A program made the position numbers and the translations under genes. Under the pieces are notes generated by a model. The model was not told the DNA's origin. It saw only the letters and a list, made by a program, of their open reading frames with translations, and did no database searches. A stretch of 12,812 nt of DNA from an uncultured Alphaproteobacteria bacterium (GTDB lineage Bacteria > Pseudomonadota > Alphaproteobacteria > RF32 > CAG-239), in assembly GCA_944391355.1 (NCBI GenBank), contig CALXTG010000138.1, forward strand, positions 1-12,812, written 5' to 3'. Below are positions 12,376 to 12,812 of this stretch, piece after piece; position 1 is the stretch's first letter, and each line of letters begins with the position of its first letter.

Positions 12376-12812
12376 TCAGAACAATTTCAAAATTGATTGA
12401 CTGGCCTGAGAGGCGAGGGAAAGCGAATTAACCGCCAACTGCTGGGAGGTTTGTAATGCGAGCATATTGGCAGATTCCTGGTTCATATCGGCGAGCGTCA
12501 GTTTATCCGCGTCTTCTTCCAGGACATTTATCAGATTTTCGGTGAAATCCTGGCGGGTGGTGACAATTGAATAATAATTGCCGAATGCGGAGGCAAAAGA
12601 GCGCAACGAGTTAATTGCTTCTTCCAGTTCGGAAACGGATTTTTCAATATCCTCGGCCGTTTTCCATTCTTTGGTCTTTAATCCCAAACTGTCGCTGTCG
12701 GCTTTAACGCCCGTAACATCAATTTTAGACGAACGGTCTTCATTGAAATTGATTTTCAGATTCTGGCCGTCAAGTAGATTTATGCCTTTATAAGAGCTGT
12801 CTTGCAACAGAA
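12376..12812 (-). CDS. Flagellin, C-terminal part (5' end outside window)
   Basis: The last 145 or so residues of a flagellin, the filament subunit exported by the flagellar type III system. The frame is open to the window edge, so the N-terminal D0/D1 helices lie outside. The visible part starts in the central region (GINLLDGQNLKINFNE, residues about 8-23 of the visible part), with a short beta-rich D1/D2 segment, then the long C-terminal helices: SVSELEEAINSLRSFASAFGN, DFTENLINVLEEDADKLTLADMNQES and the terminal LALQTSQQLAVNSLSLASQ...SILKLF. The ending in SILKLF matches the conserved flagellin C-terminal D0 helix. Short central domains of this type are usual in alphaproteobacterial flagellins. 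No convincing terminator follows the stop; only a weak 4-5 bp hairpin is present before the convergent membrane-protein gene. Confidence 0.93.
   Translation of the reverse strand, partial: LLQDSSYKGINLLDGQNLKINFNEDRSSKIDVTGVKADSDSLGLKTKEWKTAEDIEKSVSELEEAINSLRSFASAFGNYYSIVTTRQDFTENLINVLEEDADKLTLADMNQESANMLALQTSQQLAVNSLSLASQASQSILKLF

Noticed and set aside
12376..12807. Complete 143-residue protein starting at 12807
   Set aside because: The apparent start is an internal TTG (Leu) codon; the frame is open to the window edge and the content is clearly a flagellin C-terminus, so it is a partial gene.

Overview
The window looks like chromosomal DNA of a moderate-GC, motile, Gram-negative bacterium. 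A DsbD-type periplasmic reductase, an AsmA-like envelope protein, an outer-membrane beta-barrel with an Ala-x-Ala signal peptide and C-terminal Phe, and a flagellin point to a diderm. Overall protein style (flagellin C-terminus, family 5 uracil-DNA glycosylase) suggests an alphaproteobacterium, plausibly an anaerobic or gut-associated lineage because it carries a full Rnf complex. That placement is inference from protein style, not a database match. I see no mobile element, CRISPR array, tRNA or rRNA.

Layout. 1-313 (minus) is the N-terminal part of a guanine/cytosine-type deaminase. 314-844 has no convincing protein gene. It contains a perfect -35 box, a run of well-formed hairpins and a strong intrinsic terminator, so I call it a candidate non-coding RNA of about 350 nt. 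845-1627 (plus) is an AsmA-like envelope protein with its own promoter. A shared bidirectional terminator separates it from a convergent pair on the minus strand: a short-form DsbD (1665-3248) directly abutting a CDP-alcohol phosphatidyltransferase (3249-3965).

Divergent from that pair runs the core of the window, 4043-10508 on the plus strand: apbE, an RseC/MucC-family gene, then rnfB-C-D-G-E-A. Genes overlap by 1 or 4 nt or are separated by a few bases, except for 61 nt before rnfB, and the cluster ends at a terminator. The logic is coherent. RnfB and RnfC carry electrons between ferredoxin and NAD(H); RnfD and RnfG carry covalently bound FMN; RnfA and RnfE hold a membrane-embedded cluster; and ApbE is the enzyme that attaches FMN to RnfD and RnfG. 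RseC is associated with Rnf/Rsx through the SoxR-reducing system of enterobacteria. The B-C-D-G-E-A order is the one described for Bacteroidetes/Chlorobi rather than the A-B-C-D-G-E order of gammaproteobacteria.

After the Rnf cluster come a convergent family 5 uracil-DNA glycosylase (10540-11175, minus), a divergent small outer-membrane beta-barrel protein (11327-11899, plus) with terminator, an unrecognised four-helix membrane protein (12007-12348, plus), and the C-terminal part of a flagellin (12376 to the window end, minus).

The observations most worth following are the candidate RNA at about 427-777, including a possible switch between its hairpins and terminator; an RnfB whose last ferredoxin module has lost one [4Fe-4S] site in a structurally consistent way; an echo of the flavinylation motif in RnfD; and the complete apbE-rseC-rnf module.
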